From contig CAJTUF010000012.1 in assembly GCA_910579675.1 (NCBI GenBank), positions 1 to 64,000 of the forward strand: a stretch of DNA of 64,000 nt. Reading direction: 5' to 3'. How positions within the stretch are numbered: the first letter of the stretch is position 1; every line of letters begins with the position of its first letter. The position numbers and the translations under genes were made by a program. Below the pieces are notes generated by a model. It saw only the letters and a program-made list of their open reading frames with translations. It ran no database searches and was not told the DNA's origin. Shown one piece after another: positions 10,313-18,211 of this stretch. This DNA is from an uncultured Muribaculaceae bacterium (GTDB lineage: Bacteria > Bacteroidota > Bacteroidia > Bacteroidales > Muribaculaceae).

Positions 10313-11259
10313 AACTCCTGTCCGCTCCCCTGCAAGGATTTACCGAGGCGCCCTGGCGTCACTTCCATGCCTCCCTCCTTGCCCCATCCGACGGGCTCCC
10401 CGACGCCTACTCCGCCCCCTTCGCGAGGGTGGAGAAAGGGGTGGTGCGCCGCCGCGACATCGCCGACATCGCCTCGCCGCTCTGCGCCAACCACACCGTG
10501 GTGCCGCAGGTCATAGCCCGCGACGGAGCCGAGTTCTCTACCCTCGTCACAGCCATCGCCGCTACCGGCCACACCCATATCGACCTCAACATGGGGTGTC
10601 CGTTTCCGCCTCAGGTGGCTCGCGGGCGCGGCGCCGGATTGCTGCGCCGCCCCGACGGTCTGGAGCAGATAAGCGATGCCATGACCGGCTTCGCCACCCG
10701 TGGCATCACCTTCTCGGTCAAGATGCGGCTCGGAGTTGACCTCCCCTCCGAATGGCGCGGCGCGATAGATCTCATCAACGCCATGCCGCTCACCAATGTC
10801 ACCGTCCATCCGCGCGTGGCCGCCCAGCAATATAGCGGCGCCATCCACGCCGGCCATCTCGCTGAGCTCGCAGGAGCGCTCGTCCATCCGTGGATCTTCA
10901 ACGCTGACATACTCACCCCCGCCGATCTCGACCGCGTGGCCGCCGCCTATCCCTCGGCGGCAGGCGCCATGATAGGGCGCGGGCTCCTCGCGCGCCCGTC
11001 GCTCATAGCCGAGTGGCGGAGCGGCTGCGAGTGGAGCCGTGCCGATAGGCTGGAGCTCATCATGCAGCTCCACAGCGGCATCTTCGCCCACTGCTCATCC
11101 ACCCTCTGCGGCCCCTCCCAGATCCTGAGCAAGGTCAAGCCCTTCTGGCAATATCTCGAGGCAGAGATAGGGCGCAAGAGCGCCAAAGCCATCCGCAAAG
11201 CGGGCTCCATGGCCGCATATGCCGCAGCCGTAGAGGCCATAGGCCGCGCCGGCGGGTAA
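10309..11259 (+). CDS. tRNA-dihydrouridine synthase family protein
   Basis: FMN enzyme that reduces uridines in tRNA to dihydrouridine. It is 316 aa. The N-terminal MKLLSAPLQGFTEAPWR, the DLNMGCPFPPQ motif, FSVKMRLGVD, VHPRVAAQQY and MIGRGLLARP are Dus barrel signatures. In the usual Dus pattern NMGCP is followed closely by the catalytic cysteine region; here the segment reads PFPPQVARGRGAGLL and lacks the common Cys, so the catalytic acid is not obvious. Translation is coupled to the epimerase gene by a 4-nt overlap. Confidence 0.86.
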   Translation: MKLLSAPLQGFTEAPWRHFHASLLAPSDGLPDAYSAPFARVEKGVVRRRDIADIASPLCANHTVVPQVIARDGAEFSTLVTAIAATGHTHIDLNMGCPFPPQVARGRGAGLLRRPDGLEQISDAMTGFATRGITFSVKMRLGVDLPSEWRGAIDLINAMPLTNVTVHPRVAAQQYSGAIHAGHLAELAGALVHPWIFNADILTPADLDRVAAAYPSAAGAMIGRGLLARPSLIAEWRSGCEWSRADRLELIMQLHSGIFAHCSSTLCGPSQILSKVKPFWQYLEAEIGRKSAKAIRKAGSMAAYAAAVEAIGRAGG

Positions 11260-11306
11260 TATCATCGCAATTATCCCCTCAATAATTCCCCCCCACACTT
11301 CATATC

Positions 11307-11564
11307 ATGATGCCCGACTACTATCAGCGCCCGCCATGGTGGCTTACCCTCATAGCCATCCTTACGGTGCTTCCCGGCCTACGCCTCCCCTGGCTCTTCA
11401 ATTCCACCTCAGGCGAAAACGAGACCCTCCTCTATCTCTACCCCCTCTTCACCATCTTTGCCGCCATACTGGCCTACCGCTGCTATGCCACCGACCGCAA
11501 GCCGATGGCATGGATTCTCCTTGTCCTGTCAGTGCTTTCGTCGGTGGCCATAGAGTTTGTCTGA
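11307..11564 (+). CDS. Small integral membrane protein
   Basis: 85 aa, unrecognised. Three hydrophobic segments are visible: about residues 12-28, 42-60 and 68-84, with a short charged loop (YATDRKP) before the last. Tandem ATGs at 11307 and 11310 leave the exact start open. It lies 47 nt after the dus gene on the same strand and converges with miaB. No function is proposed. Confidence 0.6.
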   Translation: MMPDYYQRPPWWLTLIAILTVLPGLRLPWLFNSTSGENETLLYLYPLFTIFAAILAYRCYATDRKPMAWILLVLSVLSSVAIEFV

Positions 11565-11586
11565 CAGCCGGCCTCTCTGCTGCGGC

Positions 11587-12930
11587 TCAGTCGGTAAAGA
11601 GAGTGGCCTGTGTAGCTCCGGTGATGCGGGCGGTGACTATGCTGCCGGGCCGGCGGGTGTCGAGCCTCGGCATCACCACGGCCTTGTTGGTGTCGGTGCG
11701 TCCTATCACCTGCCCCTTGGGGTCGCGCTTGGCCGGAGCCTCCACCAGTATCTCCATCTCGCGGCCTATGTCGGCGCGGTTGGATGCGAGCGAGAGCTCA
11801 CCCTGGAGCGCTATCATCTCGTTGAGGCGCGCCGTCTTCACCTCGTCGGCTATATCGTCGGGCAGATGGCGCGACGCATATGTGCCCGGGCGCTCCGAAT
11901 ACTTAAACATAAACGCCGAGTCGAATGCCGCCTCGCGCATCAGCGATAGCGACTCGCGGAAGTCAGCGTCGGTCTCGCCGTGAAATCCCACAAAGAGATC
12001 GGTCGAGAGGCCCGCGCCGGGCAGGATGGTGCGTATGGCCTCCACCCTCTTCATATAGTCGGCCCGCGTATAATGACGGTTCATTGCCTTAAGCACACTG
12101 TCCGACCCGCTCTGCACCGGCAGGTGGATGTGGCGACACAGATTGGGGCGCGAGGCTATGGCCCGGAGGGTAGCGTCGTCCATATCGCGCGGATGCGAGG
12201 TGGTAAACCTCACCCTCATCTCAGGCACGGCGTCGGCCACCGCAAGCAGCAGATCGGGAAAACCCATCGGGGCCTCGTCGCTCGACCCCTCGAAGCGGTA
12301 GCTGTTGACATTCTGGCCCAGCAGCGTCACCTCCTTGAAGCCCCGGTCGCGCAGATCAACCGCCTCGGCAAGGATGGAGCGCGGCGAGCGCGACCGCTCC
12401 CTGCCCCTCGTGTAAGGCACTATGCAATAGGAACAGAAATTGTTGCATCCGCGCATGATCGACACAAAGCCCGAGATGCGCTGTCGGCCAAGGCGGGCCG
12501 GGATTATGTCGGCATAGGTCTCGGTGGTCGACAGCTCTACATTGACCGCCTTGCTCCCCGCACCGGCAGCCGCCAGCAGCGCCGGCAGGTCGAGATAGGC
12601 ATCTGGGCCGGCCACGAAGTCAACCCCATACTGCTCGGCAAGATCCGGGCCCAGACGCTCGGCCATGCACCCCACCACTCCTATCAGCAGCGGGCGCTCG
12701 CGGTGGCGCCGCTGAGCGCGGAGCTCGGCTATGCGGGCCATCACGCGACGCTCGGCGGCATCGCGTATGGAGCAGGTGTTGAGTATCACGGCATCTGCCT
12801 CTTCCACCGTGTCGACAGTGTGGTAGCCGTCCTGACCCAAAACGGCGGCAATCACCTCCGAGTCGGCCACATTCATCTGGCAGCCGAAGGTCTCGATATA
12901 TAGGGCGCGGTCAAAAAATTCGTGTTTCAT
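11587..12930 (-). CDS. miaB: tRNA-2-methylthio-N6-dimethylallyladenosine synthase
   Basis: Radical SAM methylthiotransferase that adds the 2-methylthio group to i6A37 of tRNA. It is 447 aa. The N-terminal UPF0004 domain begins YIETFGCQMNVADSEV and carries three cluster cysteines (also NTCSIRD and VGCMAERL). The radical SAM motif is CNNFCSYCIVPYTRGRERSR. LLGQNVNSY and the LSTDLFVGFHGET block are MiaB-typical, and a TRAM domain closes the protein. The start at 12930 sits just downstream of a clear promoter. Confidence 0.95.
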   Translation of the reverse strand: MKHEFFDRALYIETFGCQMNVADSEVIAAVLGQDGYHTVDTVEEADAVILNTCSIRDAAERRVMARIAELRAQRRHRERPLLIGVVGCMAERLGPDLAEQYGVDFVAGPDAYLDLPALLAAAGAGSKAVNVELSTTETYADIIPARLGRQRISGFVSIMRGCNNFCSYCIVPYTRGRERSRSPRSILAEAVDLRDRGFKEVTLLGQNVNSYRFEGSSDEAPMGFPDLLLAVADAVPEMRVRFTTSHPRDMDDATLRAIASRPNLCRHIHLPVQSGSDSVLKAMNRHYTRADYMKRVEAIRTILPGAGLSTDLFVGFHGETDADFRESLSLMREAAFDSAFMFKYSERPGTYASRHLPDDIADEVKTARLNEMIALQGELSLASNRADIGREMEILVEAPAKRDPKGQVIGRTDTNKAVVMPRLDTRRPGSIVTARITGATQATLFTD

Positions 12931-12956
12931 TGCTCTAAAGCCTGTTGTTTATACTG

Positions 12957-12988
12957 CAAAATTACTCCAAATACCCCCTCGCGCCAAA
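12957..12988 (-). promoter_or_regulatory. Promoter of miaB
   Basis: On the minus strand, TTTG (12985-12988), a 20-nt spacer and TAATTTTG (12957-12964) match the Bacteroidota promoter. Transcription would begin about 20 nt before the miaB ATG. Confidence 0.75.
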
Positions 12989-13047
12989 ATAATCTAACCC
13001 CCTCGCCCATTCCGTTCTGAAAATCAGACTTTTTGTTAGCCTTTTTC

Positions 13048-13078
13048 TTGATTTATTAACATTTTTTGCTTAACTTGC
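13048..13078 (+). promoter_or_regulatory. Possible promoter of the lipoprotein/NVEALA/propeller array
   Basis: TTG at 13048-13050, a 20-nt spacer and TAACTTGC at 13071-13078. The -7 word is imperfect (TTGC in place of TTTG). It lies in an AT-rich stretch unlike the flanking DNA, about 45 nt before the first lipoprotein gene. Confidence 0.4.
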
Positions 13079-13121
13079 ACCCGCTTACACAAAGCAAAGC
13101 AATCAAACAATCCTTAACCTA

Positions 13122-13808
13122 ATGAAACTAAACCAATTAAGCACCACAAGCCCTATCCGGGCTGTGCATCACACCATCTCAGCCCTCGCTGTGAGCATAA
13201 TGCTGCTTTCGCTCCCGGCTTGCACCGGGGGCGGGGGCAGCTCCGAAAGCGGGCAAGCAACTAACGTTCATGTGGGTACCGCAACACAAGGCCAGGATGC
13301 TAAACCCGAAAGGAAGCGAGGGATGGATCCTGATCCACGTGGAGAGGACTTCAAAGCCAAGATAATCTATAATTCCCCTAAAGCCAAAGCCGTACCACCA
13401 TTCGATCCCGCCACATATGTAAACAACGGGCCTATACGCCTGCTAGCAAGTTGGAACCCCCACACACAGTTTGTCGACATTGATGATTGCGGCGCTTCGC
13501 GATGGTTGGATGGTAAAAGAAAGGATTATTGTATTTCTATTTGGAACGGCACCGACGACTATCTTGGAATTGAATCAATTGAGGTGCCCGACAGTCGGTT
13601 TGAAGTGTCAGTGAGGAAAACATGGTATAAAAGCTCCGCGTGGACATTTATCGACATGGTTTGCGACACAGTCTATTCCGAGCCCGACTATCGGATCATA
13701 GTCAATTTCAAGGATGATATGTATCCGCCTCAAGCCCTACATATCAATCTGCATCCCGACATCAACCGCCTGAGGGCTGAAAAGCTAAATGGCGGCGATA
13801 GTCAATAA
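13122..13808 (+). CDS. Array lipoprotein 1 (unknown family)
   Basis: 228 aa, no function recognised. A hydrophobic signal ends in the lipobox MLLSLPAC, followed by a Gly/Ser linker (TGGGGSS), so it is probably a lipoprotein. The mature part has a DPDPRGEDFKAKIIY segment, an IDDCGASRWLDG motif and a beta-rich C-terminal half with FIDMVCDTVYSEPDYRIIV and ALHINLHPDINRLRAEK; an Ig-like fold is my guess. Two more full copies lie at 15580-16236 and 16493-17119, and a remnant at 14094-14260. The lipobox region is nearly identical in DNA between copies, while the sequences around it diverge. Confidence 0.75.
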   Translation: MKLNQLSTTSPIRAVHHTISALAVSIMLLSLPACTGGGGSSESGQATNVHVGTATQGQDAKPERKRGMDPDPRGEDFKAKIIYNSPKAKAVPPFDPATYVNNGPIRLLASWNPHTQFVDIDDCGASRWLDGKRKDYCISIWNGTDDYLGIESIEVPDSRFEVSVRKTWYKSSAWTFIDMVCDTVYSEPDYRIIVNFKDDMYPPQALHINLHPDINRLRAEKLNGGDSQ

Positions 13809-13823
13809 ACCAATCGAAAATAA

Positions 13824-14087
13824 ATGAAAAAATATCTTCAGATAGCAGGAGGCGCAGCTGTTGTAGCCCTCCTCGCCACCACCGGTTTCATGGCCCAGAA
13901 CAAGGCCTCCGAGACCACCACCGCACCCCCCGACACCAACCTCGCCAACCTCGAGGCCCTCTCGCAGATGTCGTATGTCGAATATGCACCAGATTGCTGC
14001 GTGCCGTGGCCCGGGGAGGTTTGTGTTACGGGTTCTTACATTTACTACGATAGCATTAATTGCAAAGATCTTTACAACGGCATATAA
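13824..14087 (+). CDS. NVEALA-type small exported protein 1
   Basis: 87 aa. The N-terminus (MKKYLQIAGGAAVVALLATT) is a hydrophobic leader, followed by FMAQNKASETTTAPPDTNLA and NLEALSQ. The NLEALS word matches the NVEALA family of small Bacteroidota proteins. After LSQ the tail is specific to this copy and contains Cys residues in C-x3-P-x-E-[VW]-C form, here CVPWPGEVC. Residues 1 to about 48 are nearly identical in the three copies of this array, also at DNA level, while the tails differ. Function is unknown; family members often sit beside 6-bladed propeller lipoproteins, as here. Confidence 0.8.
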   Translation: MKKYLQIAGGAAVVALLATTGFMAQNKASETTTAPPDTNLANLEALSQMSYVEYAPDCCVPWPGEVCVTGSYIYYDSINCKDLYNGI

Positions 14088-14093
14088 AGTAGC

Positions 14094-14260
14094 ATAAAAG
14101 CAACGGCAACTCTTCTGCTCATCACTGCAATGATGTTTGCTGCTATGGCAAGGAGTATGCGGCTCAAATGCTTAACATCAATCTACCTCCTGACTTGAAC
14201 CGCCTGAGAGATTTCAGCTCTCAGGCGGCAAAAGTCATTAACTCTTATTTACCGAAATAA
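14094..14260 (+). pseudogene. Remnant of an array lipoprotein gene
   Basis: Between NVEALA 1 and propeller 1. Frame 14144-14260 reads YGKEYAAQMLNINLPPDLNR and ends at TAA 14258. This matches the C-terminal YAPQVLHVNLHPDFNRLRAE of lipoprotein 3. In another frame, 14097-14150 encodes a signal-like segment, KATATLLLITAMMFAAMA, preceded by ATA where a start codon would be expected. I read it as a decayed, frameshifted and internally deleted lipoprotein copy. The final TAA overlaps the ATG of the next gene. Confidence 0.55.
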
Positions 14261-15273
14261 TGACAACCAACAGATATATCAGCCCGGCGTTGATCGCGGC
14301 TGCCGCCATCATCATGGGGCTGCTGACAGGATGCGCCGGAAATGACGGCTCGGTGGTGCATATCGGCAAACGCGACAATATCACCCCGGCGCAGATCGTG
14401 AGCATCGACGATCGCCTCCCGGCGCTCCATGATGGGATAGGCCTTCAGATGTTTGGCGACACCATGATTATAAAAGATTTTATGTCGACCGACTTGATCT
14501 TCACAGCCTACGACGTGGTGGCCGACAGCTGCCTCGGCTCGTTTGGAATGTTTGGTAACGGTCCCGGCGAGATCCTTCAGCTCGAATGTCCGTTTTTCGA
14601 CCCGGCCACTCGGCAGCTCTATGCCCTCGAGCAATGGCGCGTAGTGGGGTTTGACCTCGACAGCGCCGTGGCCGATCCCGGCTACAAAGCCTACACCAAA
14701 GTGCGCATCGACACCGTGGGCGTCGCCATACCCGAAATTCCCAAAGGTCCGGTGTATATCAACGACTCCACTATAATCGCATCGCGTGTGGTGCCCTACG
14801 CCGATCGTCCCGGCTACAGAGAGAATGCCGGAGTGTTTGACCTGACCACCGGCTTGATGAGATCTTTTGAAGAGCTTCCGGCCGACGAGATAAAATGCGC
14901 CTACGCTGTGAGCCCCGACGGAGAGCAGATTGTGGAAGTTGGGCGCCGAAATGCCGACCGAATAAGGTTTTTCGACCGCAAGGGCAATGTGACCAAGACC
15001 ATCTACGGGCCCAAATATGAGAGCGAGCCTCTTATCAGCAAATTCTACTATTCCTCACCCGTAGTGACCGACGACCGCATCTATGTGATCTACTACGACC
15101 GCGATGCCGCCGATCAGAGAGTGTCAGACATCATCGAGATGGATCGCGACGGACACTATATCCGATCATTCCGAAGCTATGACCAGCTCATTGACCTTGG
15201 CTACAACAAGACCACCAACCGCCTTTACTTCAGCTCAAAAGGCGAACCCCAGTTTGGCTACATCCAGCTCTGA
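14260..15273 (+). CDS. TolB-like 6-bladed propeller lipoprotein 1
   Basis: 337 aa. The signal ends in the lipobox GLLTGC followed by AGNDGS, so it is probably a lipoprotein. The rest has repeated propeller-type strands, for example GSFGMFGNGPGEILQLECPF, YALEQWRVVGFDLDSA, YAVSPDGEQIVEVGRRNADR and SPVVTDDRIYVIYYDRDA. This resembles the TolB-like propeller family found beside NVEALA proteins in Bacteroidota. The copy at 17138-18148 is very similar over its whole length. The ligand is unknown; binding the neighbouring small proteins is a hypothesis. It starts at ATG 14260, overlapping the remnant's stop. Confidence 0.8.
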   Translation: MTTNRYISPALIAAAAIIMGLLTGCAGNDGSVVHIGKRDNITPAQIVSIDDRLPALHDGIGLQMFGDTMIIKDFMSTDLIFTAYDVVADSCLGSFGMFGNGPGEILQLECPFFDPATRQLYALEQWRVVGFDLDSAVADPGYKAYTKVRIDTVGVAIPEIPKGPVYINDSTIIASRVVPYADRPGYRENAGVFDLTTGLMRSFEELPADEIKCAYAVSPDGEQIVEVGRRNADRIRFFDRKGNVTKTIYGPKYESEPLISKFYYSSPVVTDDRIYVIYYDRDAADQRVSDIIEMDRDGHYIRSFRSYDQLIDLGYNKTTNRLYFSSKGEPQFGYIQL

Positions 15274-15306
15274 CACCCACCAAAACCAACTAACCATCAA
15301 AACGAC

Positions 15307-15564
15307 ATGAAAAAGTATCTCCAGATAGCAGGAGTCGCTGCTGTTGTAGCCCTCCTCGCCACCACCGGTTTCATGGCCCAGAACAAGGCCTCCGAGACCA
15401 CTACCGCAACCCCCGACACCAACCTCGCCAACCTCGAGGCCCTCTCGCAGGTGGCCTATCCTGAATTTGCTACCGACTGCATACCTAATCCGACTGAATG
15501 GTGTGTAAAGGGTTTTATGGAGAGTTATCCCGGCTTTGACGATAAGAACTTCCCTAACTTCTGA
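15307..15564 (+). CDS. NVEALA-type small exported protein 2
   Basis: 85 aa. Same leader as copies 1 and 3 (MKKYLQIAGVAAVVALLATT) and the NLANLEALSQ word. The tail begins VAYPEFATDC and has the CIPNPTEWC form of the C-x3-P-x-E-[VW]-C pattern, ending in a short acidic/aromatic segment (GFDDKNFPNF). The bases just before and after its start (from AAACGACATG) repeat almost exactly at copy 3, pointing to recent duplication. It is followed by lipoprotein 2 after 15 nt. Confidence 0.8.
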   Translation: MKKYLQIAGVAAVVALLATTGFMAQNKASETTTATPDTNLANLEALSQVAYPEFATDCIPNPTEWCVKGFMESYPGFDDKNFPNF

Positions 15565-15579
15565 CCTTATAACAAAAAA

Positions 15580-16236
15580 ATGGGCTTAAAACTATTATCA
15601 AGCTCAGTTATCTCGGCTATGCTGCTTTCGCTCCCGGCTTGCACCGGGGGCGAGGGCAGCTCCGTGGCAATGAACTTTGCCAAACATGAATCCGGTCATA
15701 ACGGTTTTTCAGTGGATGTTGACAGTTTGCTTGCCGAGCCTGATTATTACTCCGAGATGGATCCTGACCCTCGTGGTAAAGGATTCAGAGCCAAAATATT
15801 GTACTCCTCTAAACGAGCGAAGGCCACCAAGCCTTACAACTCGATCTATAGGTGTAATTATGGGCCTCTGCATATTCTTTCCAGTCATATAAGTAAACCA
15901 GTGCCAGTGGAAATAGATGATTGCGGAGCTACAGATTGGTTTGACGGCAAGAAAAACTATATTTTGTCAATACTCAACACAACTCGCCATCCGCTCGGAA
16001 TAGACTCTATCGAAGTACCCGACGATAAATTTGAGATAAACCTGAGAAGCTCGTGGTTCAGTGGTATTACCTTTATTGACATGGTTTGCGATACCGGCAT
16101 AACTTACCCTGATTACAGGTTGATAGTACATTTTCTGGATCATATGTATGCCCCTCAAGTATTGCATGTCAATCTACACCCCGATGGCAATATTTTGCGC
16201 GCAAAGAAGATAAATGCATCCGATAAAACGACATGA
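15580..16236 (+). CDS. Array lipoprotein 2 (unknown family)
   Basis: 218 aa. Signal with lipobox MLLSLPAC, then TGGEGSS. The mature region is clearly related to lipoproteins 1 and 3: EMDPDPRGKGFRAKILYSSK, EIDDCGATDWFDGKKNY, PLGIDSIEVPDDKFEINLRS, FIDMVCDTGITYPDYRLIV and VLHVNLHPDGNILRAKK. The middle of the gene is AT-richer than the window average. Its TGA overlaps the ATG of NVEALA 3 (ATGA), so the two are translationally coupled. Confidence 0.75.
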   Translation: MGLKLLSSSVISAMLLSLPACTGGEGSSVAMNFAKHESGHNGFSVDVDSLLAEPDYYSEMDPDPRGKGFRAKILYSSKRAKATKPYNSIYRCNYGPLHILSSHISKPVPVEIDDCGATDWFDGKKNYILSILNTTRHPLGIDSIEVPDDKFEINLRSSWFSGITFIDMVCDTGITYPDYRLIVHFLDHMYAPQVLHVNLHPDGNILRAKKINASDKTT

Positions 16237-16490
16237 AAAAGTATCTCCAGATAGCAGGAGGCGCAGCTGTTGTAGCCCTCCTCGCCTCCACCGGTTTCAT
16301 GGCCCAGAACAAGGCCTCCGAGACCACACCCGCAACCCCCGACACCAACCTCGCCAACCTCGAGGCCCTCTCACAGGTGGCCTATCCTGAGTTTGCAGTC
16401 AACTGCTATCACAAACCAGATGAATGGTGTGTAAAAGGCTTTATGCACTATTTTCGCGATAGCGACGACCACGATGATCCCGCTTTTTAA
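16233..16490 (+). CDS. NVEALA-type small exported protein 3
   Basis: 85 aa. The leader and NLANLEALSQ word are nearly identical to copies 1 and 2. The tail reads VAYPEFAVNC, then CYHKPDEWC, then a His/Asp-rich end (DSDDHDDPAF). The C-x3-P-x-E-W-C spacing is kept although most other tail residues differ. It starts inside the stop of lipoprotein 2 and ends 2 nt before lipoprotein 3. Confidence 0.8.
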   Translation: MKKYLQIAGGAAVVALLASTGFMAQNKASETTPATPDTNLANLEALSQVAYPEFAVNCYHKPDEWCVKGFMHYFRDSDDHDDPAF

Positions 16491-16492
16491 AG

Positions 16493-17119
16493 ATGGACAA
16501 AACATGTAAAAGCCTCTTTATAGTCGCCTCCATGCTGCTTTCGCTCCCGGCTTGCACCGGGGGCGGGGGCAGCTCCACAAGCGAGGAGTCGGCCCACGGC
16601 AAAAGCTCAGGCGACAGTTGGTCGGACGGGCGACCTGAGAAGAAGCCTGATCCCAGAGGAGAGGGTTTCAAAGCCAAAGTGATATATTCGTCGGCCGACG
16701 CCATAAACGCCCCGGCCTACGACTCTGCCACATACGTCAACAGACCTGTATCGCTGTTATACAGCTATCTGCAGGACGTTGTTCCTACCGATATCGACGA
16801 TTGCGGAGCCGCGCCTTGGTTTGACAACCGTAATTGCTATACCTTAGCGATAAAAAATATGTCGGATGACTATTTTGGCATTGACTCAATCGCTCTGCCC
16901 GACAATCGGTTTGAAGCCAATTTGCGATGTTCGTGGCTAATTCCAAGCGTCTTTACCTTTATCGACCTTGTGTGCGACACCGTCTACTCCCATCCTGACT
17001 ATCGCCTTGTGGTTTACTACTCCGACAAGAAGTATGCTCCTCAGGTGCTTCATGTCAACCTGCATCCCGACTTCAACCGCCTTAGGGCTGAAAAGCTCAA
17101 TGGAGGCGACAGTCATTAA
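16493..17119 (+). CDS. Array lipoprotein 3 (unknown family)
   Basis: 208 aa. Lipobox MLLSLPAC then TGGGGSS. Conserved blocks shared with lipoproteins 1 and 2 are KPDPRGEGFKAKVIYSS, DIDDCGAAPWFDNR, YFGIDSIALPDNRFEANLR, FIDLVCDTVYSHPDYRLVV and VLHVNLHPDFNRLRAEKLNG. The last block gives the reference for recognising the remnant at 14144-14260. It is followed after 18 nt by propeller 2. Confidence 0.75.
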   Translation: MDKTCKSLFIVASMLLSLPACTGGGGSSTSEESAHGKSSGDSWSDGRPEKKPDPRGEGFKAKVIYSSADAINAPAYDSATYVNRPVSLLYSYLQDVVPTDIDDCGAAPWFDNRNCYTLAIKNMSDDYFGIDSIALPDNRFEANLRCSWLIPSVFTFIDLVCDTVYSHPDYRLVVYYSDKKYAPQVLHVNLHPDFNRLRAEKLNGGDSH

Positions 17120-17137
17120 TCCTTATTATCCGAAACA

Positions 17138-18148
17138 GTGACAAGAAACAGATATATATGCCCTGCATTGATCGCGGCTGCCGCCATCATCATGGGGCTG
17201 CTGACAGGATGCGCCGGAAATGACGGCTCGGTGGTGCATATCGGCAAGCGCGACAATATCATCCCGGCGCAGATCGTGAGCATCGACGATCGCCTCCCGG
17301 CGCTCCATGATGGGATAGCCCTGCAAGTGTTTGGCGACACCATGGTTATAAAAGACATCCTGTCGACCGACCTGATCTTCACAGCCTACGACGTGGTGGC
17401 CGACAGCTGCCTCGGCTCGTTTGGCATGTTTGGCAGCGGCCCCGGCGAAATGACCAATCTCGACACCCCGTTTTTCGACCCTGCGTCGCGGCAGCTCTAT
17501 GCCCTTGAGCAATGGCGCATAGTGGGGTTTGACCTCGACAGTGCCGTGGCCGATCCCGGCTACAAAGCCTACACCAAACTGCGCATCGACACCGTCGGCA
17601 AAGTGCCTGAGCTACCAAAAGGCCCTGTGTTTATCAACGACTCCACTATAATCGCATCGCGGGTGGTGTTTAACTTCGACCGCCCCGGCTACAGTGAGAA
17701 TGCCGGAGTGTTTGACCTGAACACCGGCCTGATGAGATCTTTTGAAGAGCTTCCGGCCGACGAAATAAAATGTACCTACGCTGTGAGCCCCGATGGAGAG
17801 CAGATTGTGGAAGTTGGGCGCCGAAATGCCGACCGTATAAGGTTTTTCGACCGCCGGGGCAACGTGACCAAGACCATCTACGGGCCCAATTATGAGGGCG
17901 AGGCTCTTGTAAACAAATTCTTCTATTCCTCACCCGTGGTGACCGACGACCGCATCTATGTGATCTACTACGACCGCGATGCATCCGATCAGAGAGTGTC
18001 CGACATCATAGAGATGGATCGCGACGGACGCTATATCCGATCATTCCGAAGCTATGACCGGCTCATAAGCCTCGGCTACAACAAGACCACCAACCGCCTT
18101 TACGTCAGCTCAAAAGGCGAACCCCAGTTTGGCTACATCCAGCTCTGA
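17138..18148 (+). CDS. TolB-like 6-bladed propeller lipoprotein 2
   Basis: 336 aa from a GTG start (GTGACAAGAAAC), which aligns with the ATG start of propeller 1. Lipobox GLLTGC. It is nearly the same as propeller 1, with local differences such as NEGEALVNKFF-type changes in blade 5 and KVPELPKGPV in place of VAIPEIPKGPV. The close match over about 1 kb makes this pair a likely site of recombination. It closes the array; a strong perfect hairpin follows at 18171. Confidence 0.8.
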   Translation: MTRNRYICPALIAAAAIIMGLLTGCAGNDGSVVHIGKRDNIIPAQIVSIDDRLPALHDGIALQVFGDTMVIKDILSTDLIFTAYDVVADSCLGSFGMFGSGPGEMTNLDTPFFDPASRQLYALEQWRIVGFDLDSAVADPGYKAYTKLRIDTVGKVPELPKGPVFINDSTIIASRVVFNFDRPGYSENAGVFDLNTGLMRSFEELPADEIKCTYAVSPDGEQIVEVGRRNADRIRFFDRRGNVTKTIYGPNYEGEALVNKFFYSSPVVTDDRIYVIYYDRDASDQRVSDIIEMDRDGRYIRSFRSYDRLISLGYNKTTNRLYVSSKGEPQFGYIQL

Positions 18149-18170
18149 CACCCGCGACAACCCACTCTGA

Positions 18171-18211
18171 CCACCGCGACCATCGGCGCTACGTGCCGAT
18201 GGTCGCGGTGG
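18171..18211. terminator. Perfect 17-bp inverted repeat after the array
   Basis: CCACCGCGACCATCGGC at 18171-18187 and its exact reverse complement at 18195-18211, with a 7-nt spacer. There is no T-run on either side, so it may be a factor-assisted terminator or a mobile palindrome. The rest of the 350-bp gap (18149-18498) holds a word resembling the repeat terminal sequence (18262-18275) and the promoter at 18354. Confidence 0.6.
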
